A stretch of 64,000 nt of DNA from Kaistella treverensis (lineage in GTDB: Bacteria > Bacteroidota > Bacteroidia > Flavobacteriales > Weeksellaceae), in assembly GCF_900114045.1 (NCBI RefSeq), contig NZ_FORQ01000002.1, positions 124,001 to 188,000 on the forward strand, written 5' to 3'. Both the position numbers and the translations under genes were made by a program. This document shows positions 44,790 to 52,750 of this stretch, in pieces (within the stretch, counting starts at the first letter, position 1; each line of letters opens with the position of its first letter). A model generated the notes under the pieces. That model saw only the letters and a list, made by a program, of their open reading frames with translations. It did not search any database and was not told where the DNA came from.

Positions 44790-44822
44790 TTGGGCGGGGC
44801 TCAACCTAAAATTTTAACTTTG
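44790..44822 (+). promoter_or_regulatory. Promoter of pepT (-33 TTG and -7 box)
   Basis: TTG at 44790-44792 and TAACTTTG at 44815-44822, 22 bases apart, fit the Bacteroidota -33/-7 pattern. The ATG follows 16 bases later. Confidence 0.55.
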
Positions 44823-44838
44823 TTAAAAATACTTTATA

Positions 44839-46098
44839 ATGACAAGCATCGATTTTAATCTTGACTGGAAACTGAAGCTGCAAAACCGCTTTATCACTTA
44901 TGCAAAAATATATTCTACCAGCGATCCGGAGAGCGAATTCACGCCATCAACTCCGCAACAGTGGGACATTGCGAACTATATTTTTGAAGAACTGAAAACC
45001 CTTGGTTTAAGCGATGTTTCGATTGATGAAAACGGTTATATTTATGCCTATGTTCCTTCAAATCTTGAAAATGATGATGAACCTGTCGTAGGTTTTATCT
45101 CGCATTATGACACCTCACCAGACTTTAATGGAAAAGATGTAAAACCGCAAATTTGGGACGATTACGACGGAAAAGATCTGGTTTTAAATAAAGAAACCGG
45201 TTTTACTCTTTCACCATCAAAATTTGAAACGTTAAAAGATTATATAGGGAAAACATTAATTACCACCGACGGAACTTCATTGCTTGGCGCTGATGACAAG
45301 GCCGGTATTGCCGAAATTGTAACCGCCGCGGAATTTTTGCTTGCACATCCGGAAATTAAGCACGGAAAAATCGCTATTGGTTTCACACCGGACGAGGAAA
45401 TCGGGCGTGGCGCGCATAAATTTGATGTTGAAAAATTTGGTGCTGAATGGGCGTATACCATGGACGGTTCTGAAGTTGGTGAGCTGGAATATGAAAACTT
45501 TAATGCTGCCGGCGCGGTGGTGAAAATTCACGGACTGAGCGTTCATCCGGGATACGCTTATGGTAAAATGGTAAATTCCGCCCTTTTAGCGGCGGATTTT
45601 ATTAAGATGTTGCCGGAAAATGAAACACCGGGAACTACGAGAGAATTTGAAGGTTTCTACCATTTAATGGAAGTGAAAGCGGACATTTCTGAAGCGAAAC
45701 TTCAGTACATCATCCGCGATCATGACAGCGAAAAGTTTGAAGCACGAAAAAAATTCATCACCGATCAGGTAGCAGAATTTAATAAAAAATTCGGTGAAGG
45801 AACGGCAGAAATTGAGATTAAAGAGCAATACCGAAATATGAAGCAGCAGTTTGAAGGAAAAATGCACATCATTGATATTGCAGAACAGGCTTTGAAAGAC
45901 GCGAACATCGAACCTAAGATCAAAGCTATTCGCGGCGGTACAGACGGCGCACAGCTATCTTATATGGGTTTACCTTGCCCGAATATTTTCGCGGGTGGCA
46001 TGAACTTCCACGGACCATACGAATATGTGGCGCTGGAATCCATGGAAAAGGCGGTGAAAGTGATCATCAACATCGCGAAAGCGGTAAAGAAGAAATAA
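44839..46098 (+). CDS. pepT: Peptidase T (tripeptide aminopeptidase)
   Basis: M20-family zinc peptidase of 419 aa that removes N-terminal residues from tripeptides in the cytosol. FISHYDTSPDFNG has the first metal His and catalytic Asp, GADDKAGIAEI the bridging Asp, TPDEEIGRGA the catalytic and metal Glu, TMDGSEVGELEYENF the fourth metal site, and RGGTDGAQLSYMGLP the later conserved region. Own promoter; ends at a terminator. Confidence 0.97.
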   Translation: MTSIDFNLDWKLKLQNRFITYAKIYSTSDPESEFTPSTPQQWDIANYIFEELKTLGLSDVSIDENGYIYAYVPSNLENDDEPVVGFISHYDTSPDFNGKDVKPQIWDDYDGKDLVLNKETGFTLSPSKFETLKDYIGKTLITTDGTSLLGADDKAGIAEIVTAAEFLLAHPEIKHGKIAIGFTPDEEIGRGAHKFDVEKFGAEWAYTMDGSEVGELEYENFNAAGAVVKIHGLSVHPGYAYGKMVNSALLAADFIKMLPENETPGTTREFEGFYHLMEVKADISEAKLQYIIRDHDSEKFEARKKFITDQVAEFNKKFGEGTAEIEIKEQYRNMKQQFEGKMHIIDIAEQALKDANIEPKIKAIRGGTDGAQLSYMGLPCPNIFAGGMNFHGPYEYVALESMEKAVKVIINIAKAVKKK

Positions 46099-46121
46099 TT
46101 TTAAATAATATCTTCATGGGG

Positions 46122-46150
46122 AAACCTTCACCTTTTGGTGGAGGTTTTTT
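46122..46150 (+). terminator. Terminator after pepT
   Basis: AAACCTTCACC (46122-46132), loop TTTT, GGTGGAGGT (46137-46145) with one G-T pair, then a T-run. Confidence 0.8.
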
Positions 46151-46282
46151 TGCCTTAAAAACATTCTTTTTCAACCACAAAAGGCACGAAGAGTAATTTT
46201 CAGGCTGCCTAAGAGAAGAACAAAACGGTTCGCGCAAAAGAACTTAAAGCTTTTAATTTGGCAGTTTAAAAGTATATAAAAC

Positions 46283-46312
46283 AAAAAGCCATCACATTTC
46301 TGTGATGGCTTT
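46283..46312 (-). terminator. Terminator after tRNA-Asn
   Basis: AAAGCCATCAC (46285-46295) and GTGATGGCTTT (46302-46312) form an 11-bp stem; on the minus strand it is followed by TTTTTGTTTT, directly after the tRNA 3' end. Confidence 0.85.
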
Positions 46313-46313
46313 G

Positions 46314-46387
46314 CTCCTCTTCTTGGGCTCGAACCAAGGACCCTCTGATTAACAGTCAGATGCTCTAACCAACTGAGCTAAAGAGGA
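46314..46387 (-). tRNA. tRNA-Asn (anticodon GTT)
   Basis: On the minus strand the sequence folds as a cloverleaf: acceptor stem TCCTCTT/AAGAGGA with discriminator G, D-loop AGCTCAGTTGGTTAGAGC, anticodon loop CTGTTAA with GTT, and T-arm CTTGGTTCGAGCCCAAG. No CCA is encoded. 74 bases. Confidence 0.97.
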
Positions 46388-46413
46388 GTGTTTCTCTTTG
46401 CTGTAAGCGTTTG

Positions 46414-46421
46414 CAAATATA
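46414..46421 (-). promoter_or_regulatory. -7 promoter box for tRNA-Asn
   Basis: Minus-strand TATATTTG, full match, 26 bases before the mature tRNA 5' end. Confidence 0.55.
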
Positions 46422-46462
46422 AAAACTTTTTTAATTCTGCCAAAATTATTTCAGATAATTTT

Positions 46463-47800
46463 TTAGAATTTTCCGGTAATCCATTTTAAAATGTCATTTC
46501 CAAAAATTAGCACCATTAAGCCCAGTAAAAATATCACGCCGATCATTTGCGCGTTTTCCAGAACTTTCTGCGGTACAGGCTTGCCCGTGATCATTTCCCA
46601 AAGCGTAAACATCACATGCCCGCCATCTAATCCCGGAATCGGAATTAAGTTAAGGAACGCCAACCAAACTGAAAACATGGCAGTAAAACTCCAGAAAAAC
46701 TCCCAATTGATGGTTTCCGGCATCTGCTTGATGATCCCGATCGGTCCCGAAACTTTCTTATAACCTTCGGTTTTGGTATTAAAGACAATTTTAAACTGCT
46801 TGATCTGCATAGTAAGCACATCAATTGTTCTGGTTAATCCGCGCGGAATTGCTTCTGCCCAGGTATATTCTTTTTTAACGCGTGTTTTTTCGAATTCCTG
46901 CTGGATGATCGAGCTGTCTGCACCAAAACCTAATTCACCTTTTGCATCGACTTTTAAATCGATGTTTTGCTTCGCGTTGTTTCGTTCAATATTTAATTCA
47001 ACATTCTGATTTTTATGCTGGGAAAGCTCAGAAACCAGTTGGTCGAAATACTGAACCGATTTACCGTTAACTCCAACAATTTTATCACCTTTCAGCAATC
47101 CAGAGTTTTTCGCTGCACCATTTGGTAATAAAGAATCTACAACAACCGGAAATCTTGGTCCGAAATAGGCTTTTGCTTCGTTATCAGCCAAAATTTCGGC
47201 AACGCCGTCTTCATTTACCGGAAAAGTAACTTCTTTGCCATCGCGCAAAACTGTCACTTCATTGGCAAAAAGCATATTTATTGTGGAGGTTTCCATTCGG
47301 TCTGCCTTCTTTCCGTCAATTTTTAAAATTTTATCGCCGGTTTGCAAACCCATTTTTTTGGCAGCCGGAGAGACTGAAATTCCGTTTTCAAATTTAGAAT
47401 TTTGGTGGAAAGTTTCGCCTTTAAAATAACTTAAAGAAGAATAGATCAGCCACGCCAGAAAAAAGTTTACGGTAACACCACCCAGCATGATGATCAGTCG
47501 CTGCCATGCCGGTTTACTGCGGAATTCCCAAGGTTCTGCTGGTTTTTTCAGCTGCTCGGTATCCATACTTTCGTCCACCATTCCCGCGATTTTCACGTAA
47601 CCGCCAAAGGGCAACCAGCCTATACCGTATTCGGTACCGCGGATTTTAATTTTTGCGAGGGAAAACCAGGGATCAAAAAAAAGATAGAATTTTTCCACCT
47701 TGGTTTTAAAAAGTTTGGCCGGGATAAAATGTCCTAATTCATGAAGGACCACCAGAATTGAAATACTGAGTATAAATTGAAATAACTGAATTAATGTCAT
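46463..47800 (-). CDS. rseP: RIP metalloprotease RseP (site-2 protease)
   Basis: Intramembrane zinc protease of 445 aa. The zinc motif HELGH is at residues 20-24 in the first helix, two PDZ domains occupy about 115-290, and the NLIPIPGLDGGH segment near the C-terminus provides the third zinc ligand. It cleaves anti-sigma factors or signal-peptide remnants in the inner membrane. A -7 box lies 46 bases before the ATG. Confidence 0.97.
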   Translation of the reverse strand: MTLIQLFQFILSISILVVLHELGHFIPAKLFKTKVEKFYLFFDPWFSLAKIKIRGTEYGIGWLPFGGYVKIAGMVDESMDTEQLKKPAEPWEFRSKPAWQRLIIMLGGVTVNFFLAWLIYSSLSYFKGETFHQNSKFENGISVSPAAKKMGLQTGDKILKIDGKKADRMETSTINMLFANEVTVLRDGKEVTFPVNEDGVAEILADNEAKAYFGPRFPVVVDSLLPNGAAKNSGLLKGDKIVGVNGKSVQYFDQLVSELSQHKNQNVELNIERNNAKQNIDLKVDAKGELGFGADSSIIQQEFEKTRVKKEYTWAEAIPRGLTRTIDVLTMQIKQFKIVFNTKTEGYKKVSGPIGIIKQMPETINWEFFWSFTAMFSVWLAFLNLIPIPGLDGGHVMFTLWEMITGKPVPQKVLENAQMIGVIFLLGLMVLIFGNDILKWITGKF

Positions 47801-47845
47801 TGATAATTTTTAATAATATGTAAAGATTGCGAAGGTACGAATTCT

Positions 47846-47853
47846 CAAAAGTA
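47846..47853 (-). promoter_or_regulatory. -7 promoter box for rseP
   Basis: Minus-strand TACTTTTG, full TAnnTTTG match, located just after the terminator of the upstream OMP gene. Confidence 0.45.
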
Positions 47854-47862
47854 TGCCAAAAG

Positions 47863-47890
47863 AAAAAGGCTCTCAAAATGAGAACCTTTT
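47863..47890 (-). terminator. Terminator after the small OMP gene
   Basis: AAAGGCTCTC and GAGAACCTTTT flank a short AAAAT loop with one mismatch; on the minus strand the stem is followed by TTTTTCTTTT. Confidence 0.75.
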
Positions 47891-47911
47891 GTCTGAATTA
47901 TCGTGCGTTTG

Positions 47912-48355
47912 CTATAAGTTAAACGAAACCCCAATGCTTCCGTTATTTCCAGCTTCAAGATAAAGACCGAAATTGTCGTTGAAGAAATATCTTACCCCCA
48001 CGTGAGCACCAAAGTAAGTACCGCTTTTACCTAAAAGACCTAAATCAATACCTGGATAAATGTCCCAGTTTTCCGGTAAACCAAGTGGCTCCTGTAGGTG
48101 AAAGTTCAAACGACCGAATACACCGAAATCATCATCTGCATACTTATCGTTGTTATGATCGAAAAAGAAATTCGCACCAGCTCCCAAAGAAATGATGTTA
48201 GACAATCCATAATCGTAAGTTCCCGTAATACCAGTACCATAGCCCCAACCGTTAAAACCTACCTGGATTTTTTGGTCGCCTCTACCGTTCCACGCTTGTG
48301 CGAATGCCATTTGCCCCATTAGGAGCATAGCGCATACTAAGACTAGCTTTTTCAT
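47912..48355 (-). CDS. Small outer-membrane beta-barrel-like protein (DUF6646-like)
   Basis: A 147 aa protein with a signal peptide (cleavage near MAFAQ) and alternating Gly/aromatic beta-strand pattern ending GVSFNL. It appears to be a small barrel with eight or fewer strands. It includes an Asp/Asn-rich calcium-like loop (DHNNDKYADDDF). Family recognition as DUF6646 is tentative. Own promoter and terminator: monocistronic. Confidence 0.75.
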   Translation of the reverse strand: MKKLVLVCAMLLMGQMAFAQAWNGRGDQKIQVGFNGWGYGTGITGTYDYGLSNIISLGAGANFFFDHNNDKYADDDFGVFGRLNFHLQEPLGLPENWDIYPGIDLGLLGKSGTYFGAHVGVRYFFNDNFGLYLEAGNNGSIGVSFNL

Positions 48356-48398
48356 AATTTCTAAATTTTTAATGTTATTAATGATGATTTTCCTTATT

Positions 48399-48406
48399 CA
48401 AAAATA
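48399..48406 (-). promoter_or_regulatory. -7 promoter box for the small OMP gene
   Basis: Minus-strand TATTTTTG, full match, 44 bases before the ATG at 48355. Confidence 0.5.
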
Positions 48407-48474
48407 AGACCACTTTATGATTTTCTTAACTTTTTAACTTAAAAAATCGTATATTTAGTTGAAATTGTACTGTC

Positions 48475-49233
48475 GTGAATAATCTTAAAATATCCGCTCC
48501 GCACTTCGATATCATCTGGAAAGACAAAAATGCCAACTTCCGGAACATCGAAGAAAAATTCGCTGCTATTCAGGCAGATATTTTGGTTTTACCTGAAATG
48601 TTTTCAACCGGATTTTATATGCAGGCTGAAGAAATTGCGGATCAAAAAGAAGAGACCCTCAACTGGATGCGCAGCTTTGCGAAAGAAAAAAATATTGCCG
48701 TGTGTGGAAGTGCTTCGGTGAAAGAAAACAAGCGTTTTGTGAACCGTTTTTATTTTGTGGAACCTTCGGGCGAATACCAGTATTACGACAAACGCCATCT
48801 TTTTTCCTATTCCGGCGAAGACAAGACCTATTCCGCAGGCAGCGAAAGAATCATTGTAAGTTATAACGGCTGGCGAATCCTTCTCCAGGTTTGCTACGAT
48901 TTGCGGTTTCCGGTTTTTTCCAGAAATAACGGCGATTATGATGCAATTTTTTACGTCGCCAATTGGCCTTCCACAAGAATTGACGCCTGGAAAACTTTAT
49001 TGAAAGCGCGCGCTATTGAAAATCAATCTTACGTTCTTGGCGTAAACCGAATTGGAATTGATGGAAATAATCTGGAATATCCCGAAAGCAGCTATTGCTT
49101 TTTCGCGGATGGTGAAGAAATTTCTTCCGGCAAAAACGGCATTTTTTCTGCAAATTTAGACTCGGAAAAACTGCAAAAAAACCGGCAAAAATTTCCCTTT
49201 CTTTCGGATCGCGACGAATTTAAAATCCTGTAA
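48475..49233 (+). CDS. Carbon-nitrogen hydrolase (omega-amidase/YafV-like)
   Basis: Nitrilase-superfamily enzyme of 252 aa with the Glu-Lys-Cys triad: Glu in LPEMFSTGF, Lys in YDKRHLFSY, Cys in LLQVCYDLRFPV. This is the omega-amidase/NIT2 group that hydrolyses alpha-ketoglutaramate and similar amides. The start is GTG 48475; a weak -7 match (TATATTTA) lies upstream. It ends one base before the end of the convergent thioredoxin gene, with no room for a separate terminator. Confidence 0.9.
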   Translation: MNNLKISAPHFDIIWKDKNANFRNIEEKFAAIQADILVLPEMFSTGFYMQAEEIADQKEETLNWMRSFAKEKNIAVCGSASVKENKRFVNRFYFVEPSGEYQYYDKRHLFSYSGEDKTYSAGSERIIVSYNGWRILLQVCYDLRFPVFSRNNGDYDAIFYVANWPSTRIDAWKTLLKARAIENQSYVLGVNRIGIDGNNLEYPESSYCFFADGEEISSGKNGIFSANLDSEKLQKNRQKFPFLSDRDEFKIL

Positions 49234-49234
49234 A

Positions 49235-49534
49235 TCAGGAGTATTGTTTAAGCAAATTGGTGAGCGTGTTCACATCGTGCACGCCACTTTCCTTCCAAAG
49301 CAGCTGACCATTTTTGAAAACCGCTAAAGTCGGAACCCCGCGTACACCGTATTGCGAGGCGATTGCCGGAAACTGGTCCACATCAATTTTCACGATTCTG
49401 GCATCGTTGCCAATGTTTTCTTTCACCGTTGTAAGCACCGAGGACTGTACTTTACACGGCCCGCACCATGTTGCAAAAAAATCAATGAGAACCGGGCGTT
49501 CAGAATTGATGAGTTCTTGAAATTTCTGTGACAT
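49235..49534 (-). CDS. trxA: Thioredoxin
   Basis: A 99 aa thioredoxin with WCGPC (residues 23-27), the cis-Pro in GVPTLAVF and a standard fold length. Cytosolic disulfide reductase. It is the last gene of the rhodanese/persulfide operon, 45 bases after a small membrane protein, suggesting it reduces persulfides or disulfides produced there. Whether it is the main housekeeping thioredoxin is unknown. Confidence 0.93.
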   Translation of the reverse strand: MSQKFQELINSERPVLIDFFATWCGPCKVQSSVLTTVKENIGNDARIVKIDVDQFPAIASQYGVRGVPTLAVFKNGQLLWKESGVHDVNTLTNLLKQYS

Positions 49535-49579
49535 AATTTTAAGTTTTATTTGGTCAAAAAAGGAAATAAAAATTACCCT

Positions 49580-49780
49580 TTATTTCACCTCTTTTTTTAA
49601 AGGAATCTCGCATGCTCCGCCGGCGCATCCTAATTTAAATAGTGCCATTACAGCAAAATACACTCCAAAAGGTATCATCCACCAAACTCTGTCATTCACC
49701 GCAATCAGGACAAAAAATAATCCCGCGCAGAAATAAAGCACTCTGCTCAGTGACCAGTTTTTGAAAATGTTATTCTTCAT
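49580..49780 (-). CDS. Small membrane protein of the rhodanese operon (DUF2892-like)
   Basis: A 66 aa protein with two membrane helices (about 12-28 and 32-48) and a Cys pair in KLGCAGGACEI. Size and context recall the DUF2892/YgaP-type inner-membrane proteins found next to rhodaneses. Cys-x4-Cys near the membrane surface could handle sulfur. Function unproven. Confidence 0.7.
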   Translation of the reverse strand: MKNNIFKNWSLSRVLYFCAGLFFVLIAVNDRVWWMIPFGVYFAVMALFKLGCAGGACEIPLKKEVK

Positions 49781-49823
49781 TTTAAAATTGAAAATTCATT
49801 TTTTGAAGCATTGAGAATTTCGG

Positions 49824-49860
49824 AAAATTTGCCCGAAAAGCGGCTAAAAAATTTATTTAA
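49824..49860. repeat. Dispersed palindromic repeat, copy 4
   Basis: Reads AAAATTTGCCCGAAAAGCGG and continues CTAAAAAATTTATTTAA. It splits the rhodanese operon between the two small membrane protein genes. Confidence 0.55.
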
Positions 49861-49866
49861 AAAATA

Positions 49867-50082
49867 TCAGGCTTTGATGTCCTTTTTTTTCGATTTATCA
49901 AAAGTTGAAAACATCAGATACCCCATCAGCATTCCGTATGCCGAGGAATTAAATGGCTTTGAAGTTATCGCGCAAGTGCCCGTGTTGCAACCAATAAAAT
50001 GATAGTACGCATAACCCAAAATTCCTCCTACAAAAATGCCGATAATGCCGAGTTTATATTTGTTAAAAAATTCCATTATCAT
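49867..50082 (-). CDS. DUF6132-family small membrane protein
   Basis: A 71 aa protein with two membrane segments (about 10-26 and 48-60) and a Cys pair in FIGCNTGTCAITS, the pattern of DUF6132. The start ATG overlaps the cupin stop (TAATG); a second ATG two codons later is possible. The Cys-x4-Cys parallels the neighbouring small protein. Likely membrane partner in sulfur metabolism; inference from context. Confidence 0.75.
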   Translation of the reverse strand: MIMEFFNKYKLGIIGIFVGGILGYAYYHFIGCNTGTCAITSKPFNSSAYGMLMGYLMFSTFDKSKKKDIKA

Positions 50083-50381
50083 TACAATTCCTGTGCGACG
50101 GTGAATAAATTTTCCTCGGAAAGGCCGGTAACTTCGTGTTCTACACCAACCGGAATTTCGTACACATCAAACTGGCGAAAATGAAACTGCTCATTTTCCA
50201 TCACGAAATTTATTTCACCTTTTAATACCACCAAAGTTGACGGCACCGGAGCTGTATGCTTTTTCAAAACGCCGTTTTGACCTAAAGCAACCGCAAAATA
50301 TTTCAGTTTGTCGGTCTTTTTTATCGAAAAAACATTTGCTTTTTCGCTGCTGTAAGTGATATTTTCTGATATATTCGTCAT
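50082..50381 (-). CDS. Cupin-domain protein
   Basis: A 99 aa single cupin domain: HTAPVPSTLVVLKGEINF (first cupin motif with one His) and FDVYEIPVGVEHEVTG (second motif with His). The metal-binding set is partial, so enzymatic activity is uncertain. It overlaps the rhodanese lipoprotein gene by 4 bases and the next gene by one, deep in the same operon. Confidence 0.85.
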   Translation of the reverse strand: MTNISENITYSSEKANVFSIKKTDKLKYFAVALGQNGVLKKHTAPVPSTLVVLKGEINFVMENEQFHFRQFDVYEIPVGVEHEVTGLSEENLFTVAQEL

Positions 50382-50752
50382 TTCTTTTCGTCTTTAATGG
50401 CTTCTACGTTGTTTAATGTTTTCGCGTTGTACACGGTGTTCACGCCGTTTTTCTTCAAAATTTCTACCGCTTCACCGGCTTGTCTCCCGGAATTGCAAAA
50501 AACCACCACGTTTTTACCTTTCAGCAAACCAAGGTTGTTTTGAAGTTCAGCTAAGGGAATATTTATTGCGCCCTCTGCGGTTTTCTTCTCGAACTGTTCC
50601 GGAACTCTTACATCTACCAAAACGGTTTCGGAGTCCAAAACCATTGGTTTAATTTCAGTTCTGTCGGCATTTGACACTACTGCTTTTTGAGTTTGACATG
50701 ATGCCACAAATGCGGATATCATCATCAATAACACTAACTTTTTCATCTTCAT
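50378..50752 (-). CDS. Rhodanese-domain lipoprotein
   Basis: A 124 aa lipoprotein (lipobox Cys19 in FVASC) with one rhodanese domain: LVDVRVPEQF, GAINIPLAEL, and the active-site loop with Cys86 in FCNSGRQ. Rhodaneses carry sulfane sulfur on this Cys. The location would be periplasmic. The start overlaps the stop of the MBL-rhodanese gene by one base. Confidence 0.9.
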   Translation of the reverse strand: MKMKKLVLLMMISAFVASCQTQKAVVSNADRTEIKPMVLDSETVLVDVRVPEQFEKKTAEGAINIPLAELQNNLGLLKGKNVVVFCNSGRQAGEAVEILKKNGVNTVYNAKTLNNVEAIKDEKK

Positions 50753-52158
50753 TAAATTTTAGATTGGCAGACAAAATTGCTTTTCGGAACTTTGGTTTCT
50801 TTAATCTTGGAAAAACCACCTTCAATCTCGGTAAAATTGCGGATTCCGCGGAAATTTAAGATACTTGCGGCAATCATGCTCCGGTATCCGCCCGCGCAGT
50901 GAACGTAGAAATGTTCATTTGGATTAATGGTAAGCGCCCAGTCATTAATTTCAACCAATGGTTTACTGAAGGCTTCATTTACATGTTCCGCTTCATATTC
51001 CGATGGTTTTCTCACGTCTAAAACGACCGATTTTTCCGAAAATTCTTCTGCAAAAGTTTCTGCTGAAATCCTTTTAACCTTGTCTATTTCTTTCCCGGAT
51101 TTCTCCCAGGATTCAAAACCACCTTGCAGATAACCAATTACATGATCAAAACCTACCCGCGCTAATCTGGTGATTGATTCTTCTTCGGCACCAACTTCGG
51201 TAACCAAAAGAATTGGCTGCGCAACATCAACGATCATGGCACCAACCCACGGCGCAAAATCGCCTTTTAAACCGATATTTATTGAGTTTGGCACATAACC
51301 TTTGTGGAAGTCTGCAGCACTTCTTGTATCCAAAATTAGAGCTCCGGAATCTTCAGCAACATTCTCAAATTCTTCCGGTGAAAGCGGCTGTTTTCCTTTT
51401 TCTAAAATGGAATCGAAATCTTCGTAACCACCTTTATTCATGGCGACATTCATCCCGAAATATTTTGGTGGCGCCGCCAGACCGTCTAAAACTTCGGCAA
51501 TAAAAGCTTCTTTATTTGGCTGATTGAGCGCGTAGTTTGTTTTTTTCTGATTTCCCAGCGTGTCTACAGTTTCTTTCTGCATATTTTTTCCGCATGCAGA
51601 ACCCGCACCATGCGCCGGATACACCAAAATATCGTCCGGAAGCGGAATAATTTTTTGCTGCAGACTTTCGTATAAAATTCCGGCTAAATCTTCCTGCGTG
51701 ATGCTGCCGGCTTTTTGCGCCAGATCCGGTCTGCCTACATCGCCCAAAAACAACGTGTCACCACTGAAAATCGCGGTTTCTTTTCCATTTTCATCGATGA
51801 GCAGAAAAGTGGAACTTTCCATGGTGTGACCCGGAGTGTGCAAAACTTTAATTTTCACCTTTCCAACTTCAAAAATCTGTCCGTCGGTTGCAATTATAGC
51901 CTCGAAATCCGGTGTTGCGGTCGGTCCATAGATAATTGGCGCGCCAGTTTTCCTTGAAAGATCCACGTGACCGGAGACAAAATCTGCATGAAAATGCGTT
52001 TCAAAAATATATTTCAATTTCACTCCGTCTTTTTCCAAACGGTCAAGATATGGTTTCGTTTCGCGCAGCGGATCGAAGATCACCGCCTCTTTTTCGGAAA
52101 CGATATAATATGCGCCCTGCGCCAGACAGCCTGTATAAATTTGTTCTACCTTCATCAT
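50752..52158 (-). CDS. MBL-fold hydrolase fused to two rhodanese domains (persulfide dioxygenase-like)
   Basis: A 468 aa protein: metallo-beta-lactamase domain (about 1-250) with THFHADFVSGH (His55, His57, Asp59) and HTPGHTMES, similar to ETHE1-type persulfide dioxygenases. The first rhodanese (about 265-360) has lost the active Cys (VTEVGAEEES at the loop). The second (about 370-455) keeps it in HCAGGYRS. Oxidises or transfers sulfur from persulfides in the cytosol, supplying sulfite or sulfane sulfur. First gene of the compact operon down to trxA. Confidence 0.92.
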   Translation of the reverse strand: MMKVEQIYTGCLAQGAYYIVSEKEAVIFDPLRETKPYLDRLEKDGVKLKYIFETHFHADFVSGHVDLSRKTGAPIIYGPTATPDFEAIIATDGQIFEVGKVKIKVLHTPGHTMESSTFLLIDENGKETAIFSGDTLFLGDVGRPDLAQKAGSITQEDLAGILYESLQQKIIPLPDDILVYPAHGAGSACGKNMQKETVDTLGNQKKTNYALNQPNKEAFIAEVLDGLAAPPKYFGMNVAMNKGGYEDFDSILEKGKQPLSPEEFENVAEDSGALILDTRSAADFHKGYVPNSINIGLKGDFAPWVGAMIVDVAQPILLVTEVGAEEESITRLARVGFDHVIGYLQGGFESWEKSGKEIDKVKRISAETFAEEFSEKSVVLDVRKPSEYEAEHVNEAFSKPLVEINDWALTINPNEHFYVHCAGGYRSMIAASILNFRGIRNFTEIEGGFSKIKETKVPKSNFVCQSKI

Positions 52159-52206
52159 TTTTGTTTTTAAAATTTGAGATTTTTACCCGAAATAATCGGT
52201 AATTTT

Positions 52207-52593
52207 TTAGTCGGTTTTCGGGATTTCAAGATATTCAATGCTGTTTCCTTCAGCATCAGACAATTTTCCACCTGTCCCGATCTTGCCTTCCCACATCCAT
52301 TTCTCGTTGGTGAAAACAGGTTCACCTTTGCTGGATATTTTTTTCGCAACCAAAATCTGCTCCGGTTCACCTTCCTTTTCCATTTTCATGGCAACGTCGT
52401 TTCCTTGCGCAAAATACGTTACTTTCAATGTTTCGCCTTTGGAATTTTTCAACTCTACCGCGTCCTGCATAAGACTTTCCTCTTTCGGATCGCTGGCTGC
52501 AACGGTGGAATTATTTTCCGTGTTAATCTGCTCTTTTTTCTGGCACGCCGTGAAAAGTGTGAAAGCAACTACTGCAATTATTAGTTTTTTCAT
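52207..52593 (-). CDS. Unidentified small lipoprotein upstream of the MBL-rhodanese gene
   Basis: A 128 aa lipoprotein (signal peptide, lipobox in LFTAC). The mature part is beta-rich and charged, with KWMWEGKIG near the C-terminus. Not recognised. It precedes the MBL-rhodanese gene by 48 bases on the same strand and could be cotranscribed. Confidence 0.7.
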   Translation of the reverse strand: MKKLIIAVVAFTLFTACQKKEQINTENNSTVAASDPKEESLMQDAVELKNSKGETLKVTYFAQGNDVAMKMEKEGEPEQILVAKKISSKGEPVFTNEKWMWEGKIGTGGKLSDAEGNSIEYLEIPKTD

Positions 52594-52635
52594 TTTAATA
52601 TTTTAAAAAAATCATTTTTGGTTTAAAAGCAACAG

Positions 52636-52668
52636 AAAAAATTCGGCCTTAAAAGCAGGTTTTTTTTG
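52636..52668. repeat. Dispersed palindromic repeat, copy 5
   Basis: Reads GAAAAAATTCGGCCTTAAAA and continues GCAGGTTTTTTTT. Diverged copy between the lipoprotein gene and the copper-receptor gene. Confidence 0.45.
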
Positions 52669-52750
52669 ATTTTTTTCCGTTTTAATGTTTTAGCTTTAAT
52701 TTTTACAAATTTACTTAAAATTTGCCGCAATACTTTATGACCTTGCGCAG

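Noticed and set aside
45573-45605. Another copy of the palindromic repeat inside pepT
   Set aside because: Only the CCGCC/GGCGG arms resemble it; the encoded residues fall in a conserved PepT region, so codon coincidence is more likely.
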